The translations under genes and the position numbers were made by a program. The notes beneath the pieces are model-generated. The model ran no database searches. It was given only the letters and a program-made list of their open reading frames with translations, and was not told the DNA's origin. DNA of 64,000 nucleotides from Meandrina meandrites (lineage: Eukaryota > Cnidaria > Anthozoa > Scleractinia > Meandrinidae), in NCBI GenBank assembly GCA_963693305.1, contig OY855912.1, positions 2,692,501 to 2,756,500 of the forward strand. The letters are read 5' to 3'. Below are positions 11,701 through 24,627 of the stretch, in pieces; position 1 is the stretch's first letter, and every line of letters starts with the position of its first letter.

Positions 11701-13479
11701 TAAGAGTGATTTAATTTCTGGAGTGGCATTTATGTTACATTGATTTCTAATCCTGAATTTTGAGGAATTATGTTTCATTGTAAAGATTAGATTAGTTAGT
11801 TAATAAATTGGGATAATTCGTGTCTGTTCGTCGATAAAACATAAAAATCTGAAGTGAAAAAACTGATACATAGTGTGCAAAGCAGGATTAAACACGAGGC
11901 TCTCAATCCGTGTTTTTATAATCTGGTTTTACAATACGGTCTTTGTTCGCATTAATTTTCCTTTTCTTGAGTAAAAACGGTGATCCTACAAACCCGGGTA
12001 TAAACTAGCTAGCTAATAATATTTCCATTTTGCTCGGAGCTCATCCCTGAGTACGTCTTCTTCAATTCGTCAATTCTTTCGAAAAAATGCTTTCTATTTT
12101 ACGGTGGGTTTTTGTTCTCGCAAGCGTTATTACTGAATCGTGCTCGTAAACGTAGGTAGAGTTTGACTCCTTTTGGAAAGTGAAAGTTCATTCACCACAT
12201 CTTTCGTAAAGACGTGACACTCTTTGCAGCACCTCGGCGAAAATGACGCTCTCACCTAGCATGAAGTCGACCTTATTGATTAACGACCGGTGCTTGCCCG
12301 AGGCTTATATTTATGTTGTACTTTCCCGACTTCGTTGTTTTTACTTTTGAAGCACCCGCGAGATTTGGTCCGATTTGTGCGAAACCGACGCGAAAGGACG
12401 CGAAACCATTTTATTTTTCACAGCCAAACGGCCAAACATTTCAAGCGTATCCTTAGCAACCCACTGGTCAAAACCGAAAACCGCGGGCTCAGTCATTTCT
12501 CGGAGAAGTGATCGCGCCATCAACTGGCACTTGTTCCCCTGACTGACATGATATATTGGATATTATAATCCATCAAATATTTTTGGCGCGCGCGATTGGT
12601 CTAAACACGTCACGTGACGAAGCCAAAACTGGGAAATATCAAATGATATTCCCCAAGTGATATTCCCCAGTTTTCGAACTTTGCGATTTACGTTCGCACG
12701 TTTAGCTTTTATCCCGAATAAATTGTTAAAATGAATAAAATTAAAGATTTTGAACAGACTAATAATATTTGACCGCTGACAGAATTTCTTTGACGTTTAA
12801 AAGGTTTGAGAAAAGGTTTCCCAAAATGCGGCCTTGTAAAAAAAATATTTGAAGGATAATAAATACAATAGCGTCCATTTGGCTTCAAGATGTGTACATG
12901 TGACGTGGATGCAAACTTCACTAACGTCCTTAAAAATTTTTTGCTGGATATTACCTAACATTTTCAATTGGCCATATAGCAGACTTTCCGCACTCGGATC
13001 GATGCGAAATTTCTACCAGATATTGGAATTATTGGATTGAAGTTTTATACAATATATTTTTTAGCAAAATCGATATTTCCATGGCAACGATAAATATATA
13101 AACACGAAATCAGCTATTAAAACTTGAATACTAAGCGAATCGGATTTGAAGCAAAAAGCTAACAGCAGTATCTGAAACTGTGGTGTACTGCTCTTCAAAT
13201 ATACAAGAATTCGAATAAAAAAATTCTTTGTGTTTGATTTCGAAAAAATCGCAAATGCATTTCGAACCAAGCTTTTCGCATGATAATGATACACGGACCG
13301 AGATGCAGACACTGCGTTGACGAAATTATTTGAAATAACGAACGCCAAAATGTGTATTTAACGTACCTCTGCATTACATTGACCATTTCAACCACTTCCA
13401 CATTGATTTTTTTGGTGCATGGAAGCAAACGTCGCGGATAAATTGCAGAGAGAGAACAATAGGACTTTAGAAGGGTCAG
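8743..13479. other. Gene-free AT-rich interval
   Basis: I see no convincing coding exon here; open frames are short and lack family motifs. Near 8752-8783 is a GC-rich hairpin around GCGCGCAAAGCGCGC. At 10334-10430 are two adjacent hairpins (GTAAAGATTGTAT pair, then AATTCCCTAAATT pair). The rest is unassigned. Confidence 0.5.
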
Positions 13480-14530
13480 TAATTATGCATGTATCTCCCT
13501 GGGAAGCGCGTCTATCGCTGGATATCTAAGGGTATAGAGGTCTATGCGATAACAAAAATCTATCGAGCAATTTTTGCCAGAACGCCAAGTCCAGCAGTTC
13601 TCTTAAAAAGAAGCTCTATAAAGCAATATTTCAGCGTGTTCTCTCTCATCAATCGTATGGCTCTGTCCTTACTCCCTGACAACACATCTGAAGGCAATAG
13701 GCATGAACGTAATCATTCACCTTTTTGGCAAAAATTGAGTGCGACGAGACCCTTCTGCAAAAAGACTTTACTAATAACTTTGTAAAAAAGTTTGTTAAAC
13801 GTATCGCCGTCCTTCCTGAACGATACATTTGTTTGTAAAAGATATCAAAAAACAACAGTTAATGTGCGTCATTGCATCTGCTCTCAATTCAACAACAGCT
13901 AAAATTGTAGAAAGGTATAATTTGTTTAAATCTAGACAATTACAAGTGTTCTTTGAAACCAAGCAACCGAAAAGAAACAAAGATATATATCTAAACATTT
14001 ACAATGTGACGGCGGTATTGAACACGTCTTTGGTATAACGATATTGCAGACATAAAAATGACAAGAAAAGCGAAACACTTAAAATAAAAGATATAGTTAT
14101 ATTTTGGTGCAAAAATATCGTGCATTTAAAAATTGGTAAAATTAGAATATTTTCCACGTGTTATGCGGGATACAGGTCTCGTGTCGTTTTCTCCCTAGGG
14201 TCTGTTTATATGGAAAACAATTATTGCTGGTAGGAAGTTTACCTTCCGTACCAAGCCACTCCGCGTGAGATAGCTTTTCTTAAATTTGCGAACCGTTTAA
14301 TGAAAATTTTAAAGTTGTCTCGGGGGCGTGGGGTGACACTGGGTAGAGGGTAAGTCTTCCTGACGGTAGGATGACCCTAGTAGAAGGTGAGGGGTGAGTG
14401 ACATTTTTCCATCTAAACACGCAAGTCTGGACATGCATAAAAACCGATCGAGAGAACCAATTTTTGGCACGGTTGACAGGGACAACGTTTCTCATATAAA
14501 GATACGTTAGGTTCACTTTTCGATTATCGT
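13480..14530. repeat. Dispersed ~1.1-kb repeat, copy 1
   Basis: It aligns over most of its length with 19924-21110, starting at TGTATCTCCCTGGGAAG in both. The small frames in it are not conserved between copies. This copy lacks the two MITEs found in copy 2. Its origin (transposon or segmental duplication) cannot be told. Confidence 0.7.
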
Positions 14531-17500
14531 CCGCCAAAAGGCATCCAAACCTGTCAACGTATTACTTTACATGTATATACAGGTTAGTCGAAGGCAGATG
14601 TTGTGAATGTCAATAGAAAGAAATGTGATGTAAACTTTACTGTCGCTGCTTAGTATTACATTGCATATCCTTACTCCTCAGAATCTTACACGTAAGAACA
14701 AAATAGCGGCTTCTTTCTGTGCGGCTTGGCTCGCGAGAGAAATAAATCGTCGTTTTCTTGTAAACGAGTACGGCGACACATCAGTTTTTCTCGTATTTTG
14801 GAGTGTTTCTATAAAATGAATAGAAAAACAAATCATCACCGAAAACGCGTACTTTACCAAGACTCGTAAAACGATAATTGCAGCCTTGGAAAAACTGTGT
14901 GTGGAACAAATTTGTCGAAATTTGCCACTGTCGATTAAAAGTGCCCATTTATCATTAAAGGTACATTGAATTTGTCCTTGACATGGATGCAATATATTTA
15001 ATGTTGTATTTCATGCTTGCTTTCTCACTTTTTTTCTCTCACGAAGCGCAAAGTAAACGGTTTAAATAAATACGCTTCTGCATGGAAGCTGATAAATTTG
15101 TGTGGGGTATATGCTGTGGTTTATCTTAAGTTTAAAATTTTTCAAACAAGTTTGATTTCTATTTTTTAACGTTTCATATTCATTTCATAATCAGAATCAA
15201 AGGGAAATAAAAATCACGGTGGCTTCAAAAATTTTAAACCAGAAATAAATTTAAGCCACAACACATACAAGTCTTGAAGTTCCTGCTCCTAAACGAATAT
15301 GGTGGCCCCCTTTTTATTTTTAAAATACAAGTTCCCTGAAGGTAATCAATCAACAGCCAGACTATGACTGAAAATCTATGAAAAATTTAAAAGCCTAGTT
15401 CTACTTTAGGGAATGAGGTTAATTAAAGTTGAAATTACTGCAGCTTTTTGAAATTTCCGCTTGACGTCATGCCGTTTGTGTTAAAACTACAATGTATTTA
15501 TGACAGCTTTAACTTTTTTGTCATTAACAGATTTACATATTTAGTAAAAAGTATTCAACGCACACAGGACAAGGAGACATTTGCTATCCAAGCGGCTACC
15601 TTAACAGTGAAAGTTAAAACATTTAGTTTTGATATTTTCAAAGGTAAGTGCACCATTTGTATGAGTTCAGTCATACACCCTAAGCAATTACCTAAGTAAT
15701 GTTCTACAAAGGTATAATTCTCCTAGCCTGTGTACAGCTGTACACAGGCTAAATTCTCTGAGAATTATACAAAATAATTCTCTTCAACCTCGCCATTTCC
15801 AGAACCTGAACGACAAAAAGGATAGTTCAACGTTTAGGTATCAATATTATCAAAGTTCAGGTATCTGGAGAGTTTTGAAGGCTCGGTAGATTTTTTTAGG
15901 CCCCGCTTTATAATTTTTTATCTGCGTGTTCTTTCATTCTTGGGAAACGTAAGTCCTCTCGAATTTATAAGAGCTTTTTTACTTTTGTGTCCATTTCCAA
16001 AATTTACGAGTTGTTGTTGCCTTCCCGAAAAATCGAAGCTGGCGTTTTTCTGTACCAGAAACGACATTTTCACCCCTCCGAAAACAAAAAGCATGATACT
16101 TTTCCAAATCACGAAAGTCAGAGGCTACATTTCATACTTGAGAAAATCTGAGGTGATTACAGGCCTTATAAATAGATGTTCACTGAAATGGTCTTTGGGT
16201 TTCCTGAAAATACATTGAAGATATATCTAGAAGGGAACGGTTTCTGTAATTTCTACATTCGATTTCGTATTCAGGTGGAAACAGTTTGCAGCCTGTTAAT
16301 GAAGCCTTTAAACATTAATGACGATCTAACGACACTGAGCACATAAATAATGCTCAAACCATTGTAACAAAATCTGAGCTAAAACCCACACAGGACAGAT
16401 TGTTCTAGCTCAAGAGAACGTCTGCTTTCAACTCCGTGTTTCTGCTTGATATCTGCTGAACGTTATACAGGTTAGAATTTCAATGCCTTTTACTGAACGA
16501 CTTTCACACCTTTTGTTATTAAAACCCTACTTTAGGCGACTTTGACTAAATCTAAAAAAAGAAAACATGGCGGCTTTAGGCGCGTTTAGGCGATTTTAGT
16601 TGACTTATGGTGACTAAAGGCGACTTTAGCAAGCCTTGGGCAACTAAAATTTTAATTGTAGAGCAATTTCACCAGCCATATTGCAGGCTGAACTCACTTG
16701 GAGAACTAAATGTGTTACGACGCATAATTTTACACAGCCCATTTACACTACATGGGATTTCTGGTAGCATTGAGATAATTTTTTTCATGTGCCTGTCAAT
16801 TTTGTTTGTGTTTATTGTGTGTTAACAGGAAAATAAAATTTTAATCCTGGATGGACCATATAAAATGCAACCAACTGTAAATAGGTCTTCAGTTTAGCCT
16901 ACAATATAATACACTTGAGACCAAAATTAGCCAGCAGACTTCTTATTAACATCATGAAAAAAATAGTCACAATATTTTTTTCTGATGAACAGTGTCGCAA
17001 TTGACTAAAACATGCAGTGGCCATCTTTGTTTAAATCAGTTATGAGAAATAATAACTAATACTGAATCCAACAGACACGCCTCACAATGATTATGAGTTA
17101 TAATATGATCAGCAGCAGCAACAAGGAGCTATGACACCAGCTGTACGTGATTGTAATTATAACAAAAAACGCAAGTGACATTCAAGGAAGAAACTTGTAT
17201 CGAGTGGCAATTAAATTTTTTCTTTTTTTTTTGGCGATTTTTTTTTTCGTGATCTGTAAAAATAAGGTGCCGAGCCTAAGACAAGGCTTTGTTGTAATAG
17301 ATTCTTAGTGTTTGAACCAAATTATCTTTTTTTGATGGTTACTCAAATAGAATACGGAAAATTATTTCAATTAAATAGACTTAATTGTTGAAAATCGCAA
17401 AAAATAATTACCTACGAGAGAAAAACACCCTAAACAAGACAAAAAAAAACATTCTTTACCAATGGCAAAAATTAGTTCCGGCAAATACAAATAAACGGCA

Positions 17501-18430
17501 CGCATGCAGACATGCATGCAGAGGCGATGACGTTTACATGTAACAATCCAAGAAATTGCAACTTTTTTGTATTTGAATTTTTTATTTGCTTAAATTTCAA
17601 AACAAACGTCCAATACATTGCATACATACAATGCGATGTAATAAGTACAAGTAATGACCTTCGTTATTAAGCAACAGAAAGGCATAGCATTAATGTCCAC
17701 ATCATTGGCAAGGCGATACAAAAGATTGTGTGACACTTCCGCGTGTGTAAGGTTCGCATAAGGTGTCGTGTGAATTTATAATACTCTGAATCAAGTCAAC
17801 AACGCTTTGAGATAAATATTGTCAGTGCACGTTCAAGCAAAACAAGGAGTTTAGGAAGTCCACTTTTTCAATTTTTTTTTTCAAGAAAGAGAGGAAACAT
17901 ATATCGGTTTACCCTCCGGTACAGGCCTCTGCTGCGGGCTTAAAAGTTAAGACACTTTTCAGCCAACTGTAGGTTTTTGTACATGGACAGAATCGGACTG
18001 TGGATTGAAATGTTGACATAAGTGATAAGATTAGTGAAGAACAGAAAAATAAAACTTCCTTTCAAATTGGGCAAGAGAATTTGACTGTCACCACTCTATT
18101 TAACCCTCGTGAGCCGCCACCTTTCAGCCGATTCATTATCAACCACAAGCTAAGGCGCCCTTGGTAATTATATCTGCGCTGCTGCTTTCCGGCGCTACAC
18201 TCAGTCCAGCTCGTGCACCCTATTTTGCTCTGTGTTCCTCTTTACTGCTCTTCCTCCCTCTTGCCCTTCGACCTTCTCAGTTCTCACCCACTGCTGCCAT
18301 GATTCAGTCATTCTCAACCGCTCCTCTACGTCGTACATCTAAACTACATCATTGATCTTTCCTTTTTCACCGATCTTCTCCAGTATCCGTCTGATGCAGC
18401 TACTTTAACATGCCCAGTCTATGTAGTGTC
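14531..18430. other. Gene-free interval with minor repeats
   Basis: No supported gene. It contains a perfect hairpin (15712-15770), a loose cluster of TTTAGGCGA-type repeats (about 16530-16630) and several T-rich runs. Confidence 0.45.
15712..15770. repeat. Nested perfect hairpin
   Basis: The 28-bp perfect palindrome at 15724-15751 (core TGTACAGCTGTACA) is enclosed by GTATAATTCTC / GAGAATTATAC arms. It is probably a MITE remnant. Confidence 0.75.
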
Positions 18431-19083
18431 TTAAGGTGATTCCACTGAATTGCATTGCGCATCCTTGCTGCGCATGAGTTTTCGCGTCATTTAGCGCGTG
18501 TACGAGCGCGCGCGCACACACAACATTATGGCTTTTCTTTCAGGTTAAGCTCAGAAGAGAAATAAATGGTCATTTTCTTCTAAACGAGCACGGTGACCCC
18601 CATTTCTTAATGCATAAATTTAAAATACATCCTGTTGACTACAATATATTGCAATTTAAAGAAAAGTTAAATACTCTACTTTGAGATATTTTTATTTGAA
18701 TGCTTTAAAAAGTACGTTTTGAGCTAGTGCTGCTTACGCACGCACGAAGCAAAATCCTTAATTTCTTTCATAATCTCAATTCCAGTTTAATTAAAATAGT
18801 TTATTATGTAAGATTAAAGTCTATTTCGTTGAACTGCTTCAATATTTTAACGCTAGAAATGATTTTTTCTAGAAATGATAGTTCCCTTTTCGGATTATGA
18901 GGGTTTCTAGTATGAACCTCGTTGGTCATATGTTTACTATAATAGCCATCCAGATTGCACAAAAACGAGCACGGTGACCCCCATTTTTTATTGCATTTTT
19001 GTAACGCTCATAACATAGTTATGAACTGGACAAAGTCTTAGAAAATTCTAAAGACTCCTTCTATTTCAGTGGAATCACCTTAA
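18431..19083. mobile_element. TTAA-flanked MITE, GGTGATTCCACTGAA family (full length)
   Basis: The 645-bp body (18435-19079) begins GGTGATTCCACTGAA and ends TTCAGTGGAATCACC, with TTAA on each side. Internally the module ACGGTGACCCCCATTT occurs twice (near 18590 and 18970). A truncated copy sits in intron 3 of gene B. It is non-coding and piggyBac/Kolobok-like by its TTAA target. Confidence 0.85.
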
Positions 19084-20135
19084 CAAGACGTAAGATCATG
19101 TAAGATGGTTCTTCGCTCTATTCTCTGGCTCACGATACCTTCCCCTGTCTCTGAAATATACCTCTTGCCTTCTGCAGCCTGTTGCTTATGTTTCTACTGC
19201 TTCCACCTACCATATCTACGATGGCTTCTCGGGAAGCAAACTTGTCGACATCGCCCACCCATTCACCACGATCCTCTCTCAATTTCTAAGCATGTGGTAT
19301 CGAATTGAAATTATTTTCTGCTTATAGAACTGTATTATATTTGTATCCGAAAGAACGTTCTTAACTCATTTCTGGGAGTCCTTTCGCTTTTAATTGATAC
19401 GGCTATGCCTTTATTCCTATAAATTTTAAAAATGTTTTGAATAGCTGCGAGGGAAATTTGCCAGGGATTTTCTCTTGCTCATTTCATTAAAGCGTTTAAT
19501 GCGTGCTGTGAAAAGAATTTGGCACCTGCTTTAGGTTTGTATTATGACCTTGTATGACATTTCCTTGCTTCACTCTAAATTTGCATATAAATCACGAAAC
19601 GTAAACAGGACTATGTTCCTTAATAAAATGGCAAAAGGAACAAAACACAGTTTGGCATAACAGGTAAAAAAGTTTCAGATTATGCTGGGTAGATGTAATT
19701 AGTTTACCCGAGTTTTAAGTTCTCAATCACAGACATATGAAGCTGCATGACAAAAAAGCGACGTCAAACACACTACGTTTGAAGTTGGACAGTCAGGTCT
19801 CTGTGGGAAAGATGCCTCTTTTTTTCAAATGGCTGTCTATGTAAACGCTTGTCTTTTGCAAATGCATGGGCGCTTCTTTTGAAAGCGTTGTGTCCGTCGA
19901 ACACGAGTCTTAATTATGAAACGCGTGTCTTGTATCTCCCTGGGAAGTAGGTCTCTCGCTGGGTATCTAAGAGTACAAAGGGTATATGCCATAACACCAA
20001 TCTATGAGCAATGTTTACAAGAACACCAAGTCCACTAGATTTTCTTTAAAAAAGGATTCTAATAGAGCAATATTTCTGCGTGTACGTGTTCTCTCACGAA
20101 TCGTCTGACTTTGTCCTGACTCCCTGATAAAACAT

Positions 20136-20229
20136 CTGGGCCCAGTTGTTCAAAGCTTGGATAGCGCTATCCACCGGATAAATCACTATCCAGTGGATAA
20201 GTGTTGGAAAAACAAACTATGCTATCCAC

Positions 20230-20266
<37 letters not shown>

Positions 20267-20286
20267 CTTTCAACAACCGAGGCCTG
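20136..20286. mobile_element. Harbinger-like 145-bp MITE (CTG target duplication)
   Basis: The body 20139-20283 is almost wholly palindromic (repeated GGATAGCG / CCGGATAAATC motifs) with ends GGCCCAGTTG / CAACCGAGGC, flanked by CTG on both sides. Copy 1 of the surrounding repeat lacks it. A second copy of exactly the same length is at 62215-62359, flanked by CAG. A 3-bp CWG duplication is a PIF/Harbinger signature. Confidence 0.75.
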
Positions 20287-20674
20287 ACGGCGATGGGTAT
20301 GAACGCAATCGTTCACCTTTTCGGCCAAATTCAGTTTGACGGGACCCTTCTTTTTTTCTAATAACAAAAAGGCTAAACTGATAACTTCGAAATTGTGTAT
20401 TATTTATCCCCGGTTTTTCGCGAGTGATAATTTTTTTCTTAAAAGATAACAAAGTTAAACAACAGCTGGTTGTTTTCGTCATTGCATCTGCTCACCGTTA
20501 ACCAACAGTTAAAATTGTAGAAAGGTATAATTTGTTTAAATTTAGACAATTACAAGTGTTCTTTATATAACTAAACTACCGAAGAGAAACAAAGATCTAT
20601 CTAAACATTTACAATGTGACGGCAGTATTGGACACATCTTTGGTATAACGATATTGCGGACATAAAAAGTGCAA

Positions 20675-20852
20675 TAGGCCATTACCGAGTTGCCCTTTGC
20701 CTCATTTTCATAACGAGTCCTCGTTCGAAACCATTCAAATGAGTTTGATTTGAATGAAAATGGACGTGCAGGTGATACTCATTTTCATACGAATGGTTTC
20801 GCACGTAGACTCGTTTTCACCCAGAGGCAAAAGGTAACTCGGAAATGGCCTA
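20675..20852. mobile_element. MITE with TAGGCCATTWCCGAGTT ends
   Basis: Terminal inverted repeats of about 30 bp with a few mismatches (TAGGCCATTACCGAGTTG against TAGGCCATTTCCGAGTTA). The insert is absent from the paralogous repeat at 13480-14530. Superfamily unclear. Confidence 0.65.
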
Positions 20853-21131
20853 TTAACACACTTTCGATATGTCATGCTGGACACAGGTCTCATGTCGCTT
20901 TCTCCTTAGCGTCTGTTTATATACAGAAACGTTCCCAGTCGTCCTGAAGGTAGGGTGACCCTGGTGGAAATGGGGCGGGCATTTCTTCCATCTATACACT
21001 TCGACTCTTTTGACTCGCCTACCCAGGGACAAGTCTAGACATACAGAGCATGCGCGAAACCAGGAGAATCAAGTTTTGGCTCGGTTGGCAGGGACAAAGT
21101 TCTTTTATAAACGCTCGTTAAAAGATGGCTC

Positions 21132-21156
21132 GGGGGGAGGGGAGGGGAGGGGAGGG
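21132..21156 (+). repeat. G-quadruplex-type G-run array
   Basis: Five G-runs of three to six bases separated by single A residues, about 700 bases upstream of gene B. It satisfies the canonical G4 pattern. Function unknown. Confidence 0.6.
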
Positions 21157-21827
21157 TAACCCTCCTACCAGAGACAACTTAACTTCATATAAAGAGGCCC
21201 TTAATCTATGTCTATGGTGTAAGAAGTTACAAAAATGCTTTAAAATTGTAAAAAGAATGGAAGATTTATCTTTTTTATGCATTAAAGACAGATTTTGTTA
21301 CCGTTTTTGTATAACAAACAATGGAGCCATAGCAAACAAACTGAAACTCTTTTTTTCCAGAAAGGACTTTATCCACCACGAGGAGGCTGGTGGAGTGGGT
21401 AGGAGCCTGGGGTTGTAGTAGAAAGCAGGGCGATTAGAAATGAGAAAAATCGTTTCCTCTAAACTCAGATATTAGGCTTTGCAAACGAAGGAGTGCCGGT
21501 GAAGGTTGGACGGGTCTATTTACAAAATTTCAACTCAGGTTTTAGCCGAAAAGTGGAGAGTAGCGAAATAAAATTTAAAATCGTTTATTGCACAAGAAAA
21601 GTAAAACTGGTTTATACTTGTAATTCCGATAATGCCTAATGTAAAAACAAGACTCTTGGTAAAAATAAAAATATGCGTACAAGAGACCATTAAAGACCCA
21701 TCAAATTGTCGCTTGTCATCACATTGTCACTTATCACTAGTGCGTAATCATTGAAAGTTATCAAAGTTTCACACACTCTTGTTTTGTTTTAATCCAGGTT
21801 GCTCACTGTTATTGAGATTCTTCCATC

Positions 21828-24627
21828 ATGCCTGATTCAACAGGTGTTGCCATGACAACGGCACTCTCCATACTCGTCATTTTAGATATCGGGGGAAATC
21901 TTCTCGTGTGTGCGATCATAAGGAGAAATCGGGATATGAGGTATGTTGATGCTAGATGTGTATACTTCATTAAATCTATAAAACTGTCAAAGATGTTTCT
22001 TGTACAGTTTGGAGGCCCCGTTAATGTTGCTATGGGCGTAACTATATCTGTCATTTTACCTACAGCCGATTTTTTGAAACGTAGTTTATGAACTGTTCGG
22101 TCTGTTTGAACCAAGTAAATTAATATCATTGCAATATGAGCCTCAAAATCAGACTTCAACAAAGAAACAAGAGAAAACAACACCAAATTTTTTGTAAAAA
22201 GATTTACTAATGCATAAACATGCAAAAATAAATTTAATGAGTCGACGTTTCGGCATCTAAAAGACGCCATTATCATGACTAAGCAACAAATATGCGATGT
22301 GTTGAAATAGAAGATACTAGATTTGCATAACAACATTTGATGAATACTTTAGCGCGGACAGAGTCAATTTGCACGTTTAAATTAGGGCGAAGCTTGCGAA
22401 TAGAACGTTTTCATATGTCAAGGCAGTCTTATTGGTGTTCCAAAACAAAGAAAAGGCGGCCATGTTAGTGTGCCAAGCCATTCCTGCGGGAATTAAACTC
22501 TATTTTTATGTAATAATCGTCTTTTGTTTGAGTAAATCAATATGGCCGCTGGTAACGTGAGTAAAAACGCTCTATAAAGATGTTTTTCCAACAAGAAAAA
22601 AGCGTTCTGAGTACGTTACAGTGAATATGATGAAATTTGTATGAACCACGTGCATGTTTAGATAAACTCAAATGTCTCTGTATTAATCACAACATTTTCA
22701 ATACCACAGGACACCCGTGAATTACCTACTCGTAAACCTGGCTGCAGCAGATATCCTGTACGCAATGTTTATCGCCCCGAACATTTTCGTTGTCCAATTT
22801 CCTTTCATCGGCCATCCGGATGGGGTGATTGGGCAAATCGTTTGTAAAGTAGTGACAGGTGGATCAGTAGCGTGGGTTGGAGGATTCTCTTCGATTCTTA
22901 CCCTGCTCATAATCGCCATTGAACGATATTATGCAGTGATGTATCCATATGGTAACAAAGGGACACTTACCAATCGTAAATTGAAGGTGAGCCTTATTCA
23001 TCAATTTTAATTTTTGATGGTTCATTCATATTTAGACTTATGTTTGTTTGAGTTTGTATCCAGGTTTGACGTCCCACCAAAAAACGGTTGTCAAGCAATC
23101 TCATTTCCATTTTCCCGCATGCTCAACTTTAAATAAATGCAGGACAACGGAAAAGATATATCGGAATATCGAAACGTTTATAAGCTGGTCATGTTATCCC
23201 TTTCGACGAAAATCTCTTATTAATACCGTTTTGTTAAGTTACTGTGAGTTAATATTCCACTGCTTGCGCTTTATTATTTCAGGTGATCATTCCTGGTGTT
23301 TGGATCTGCTCATTAATATTCAATATTCCACAGTTCCTGGTTTTGAACTTAAACATGGAGAGCAACACATGCGAGTATATGTGGCCAGAGGAGTGGATGG
23401 TCAAAGTTTATCAGACTTTGAAGTGGAATCTCGTGACAGCTGGTACCTTGTTGGTTATGATTGTGCTGTACTCCAGAATTGTGTACGCTTTGTGGTTTAA
23501 ACCTGACGATAGCAATCAACTCACTCACCAACAAATGGTACGTTTATTAAGTTTTCGCGTCATTTAGCGCGTGCACGAACGCGCGCGCACACACAACATT
23601 ACGGCTTTTCTTTTAGGTTAAGCTCAGAAGAGAAATAAACGAGCACGGTGACCCCCATTTTTTAATGCATAAATTTAAAAGACATCCGGTTGACTACAAT
23701 ATATCGCAATTTAAAGAAAAGTTAAATACTCTACTTTGACATATTTTTATTTGAATGCTTTAAAAAGTACGTTTTGAGGTAGTGCTGCTTACGCACGCAC
23801 GCAGCAAAATCTTTAATTTCTTTCATAATCTTAATTCCAGTTTAATTGAAATAGTTATGAAATGGACCAAGTCTTAGAAAATTCTAAATACTCCTTTTTC
23901 AGTGGAATCACCTTAACTCAGTAGGATTCAGTAACTCCACATCTTTCGCTATACAGATCAAAAATTGGTGACATGGTAGAGTTTCTAATGAACTACTTTT
24001 AGACGTAGGTTATTATTTATATTTGGAAAACACAGAATGAGCTTGTTATTTGGCTTCTGAATGGAGAAAAAGAACGTTTGCTCCATAACATCAAAAGACT
24101 ACACTTAGATTATACTGTATATTATCGGGTATATTCAACATGAACCTTCAATTGATTTCTCAATGACACGTTCATTTATCACTACTCAGGGCGTCCTCAA
24201 GGTACGGAAGCGTGTCACCTTGATGATCGTGGCTGTCAGTATCATATTTGGAATCTGTTGGGGCTTCGATCAAGTTGTCTATACCTTAATGTTTACTGCA
24301 TCGTATGACGTTGGTCCCATCCCAGTCGCCATCGCCAACACAATGGTCTTGCTCAATGCTGCTGTCAATCCATTTGTTTACGCTTTGTTGAACCAGCAAT
24401 TCAGGAAAAAGGCCAAGAGGATGCTCTGCTGCGGCTTCTCTTCTATAAACAAGATTCATACTACAGGTACGAGCGACGCCACGGACGTCCAGCTGGCCAA
24501 CAGCAGCACTCAACCAACCCAGATGACAAATACGACACAAGCTTCGGGCGGAGAGAAAGGGATCGTGTACGCCTGCACCGACAGTACCCGCCAGACGCAC
24601 CCAGCAGAGTCATTTCCCAAAGAGTAG
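21828..24627 (+). CDS. Class A GPCR, family 1 copy B (four exons)
   Basis: A 360-aa receptor joined from 21828-21940, 22710-22986, 23283-23537 and 24190-24627, with the same splice phases as copy A. Exon 2 (TM2-3, ERY) is identical to copy A at every base. Exon 1 differs by one base (NRDMR instead of NQDMR). Exons 3 and 4 differ at a few sites: K155M, a Met-to-Val change in loop 2, GFC to GFD after CWG in TM6, and NPYIY to NPFVY in TM7. The C-terminus runs five residues past copy A. Cys83 and the loop-2 Cys160 are kept. Intron 1 carries a Penelope-like fragment and intron 3 a TTAA MITE, both missing from copy A. The frame is intact, so it is probably functional. Ligand unknown; plasma-membrane location expected. 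Confidence 0.88.
22168..22444 (-). mobile_element. 5'-truncated Penelope-like element 3' end
   Basis: Minus-strand translation gives LRPNLNVQ then DSVRAKVF, closely matching the C-terminus of the GIY-YIG endonuclease in the 32.3-33.1 kb palindrome. Downstream is a hairpin followed by CCGAAACGTCGAC, like the hammerhead-derived terminal region of Penelope-like elements, though the CUGAUGA box is degenerate. ACAAAGAAA flanks it on both sides (22159-22167 and 22445-22453), a possible target duplication. It is absent from intron 1 of gene A. Confidence 0.7.
23547..23916. mobile_element. Truncated TTAA MITE in intron 3 of gene B
   Basis: The 362-bp body 23551-23912 matches the 18435-19079 element but lacks its first ~45 bases, including the left inverted repeat, and some interior. 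The right end TTCAGTGGAATCACC and both flanking TTAA sites are intact. Gene A has the empty site (TTAA 2746-2749) eight bases into the same intron. Confidence 0.85.

Larger units (their letters stand above)
19924..21110. repeat. Dispersed ~1.1-kb repeat, copy 2, with nested MITEs
   Basis: Paralogous to 13480-14530. Two inserts interrupt it relative to copy 1: the 145-bp CWG-flanked MITE at 20139-20283 and the 178-bp element at 20675-20852. Confidence 0.7.

Noticed and set aside
21809..22336. 175-aa minus-strand open frame overlapping exon 1 of gene B
   Set aside because: It is antisense to the receptor exon and runs into the Penelope-like fragment. The matching region in copy A is different, and the sense frame has clear GPCR motifs.
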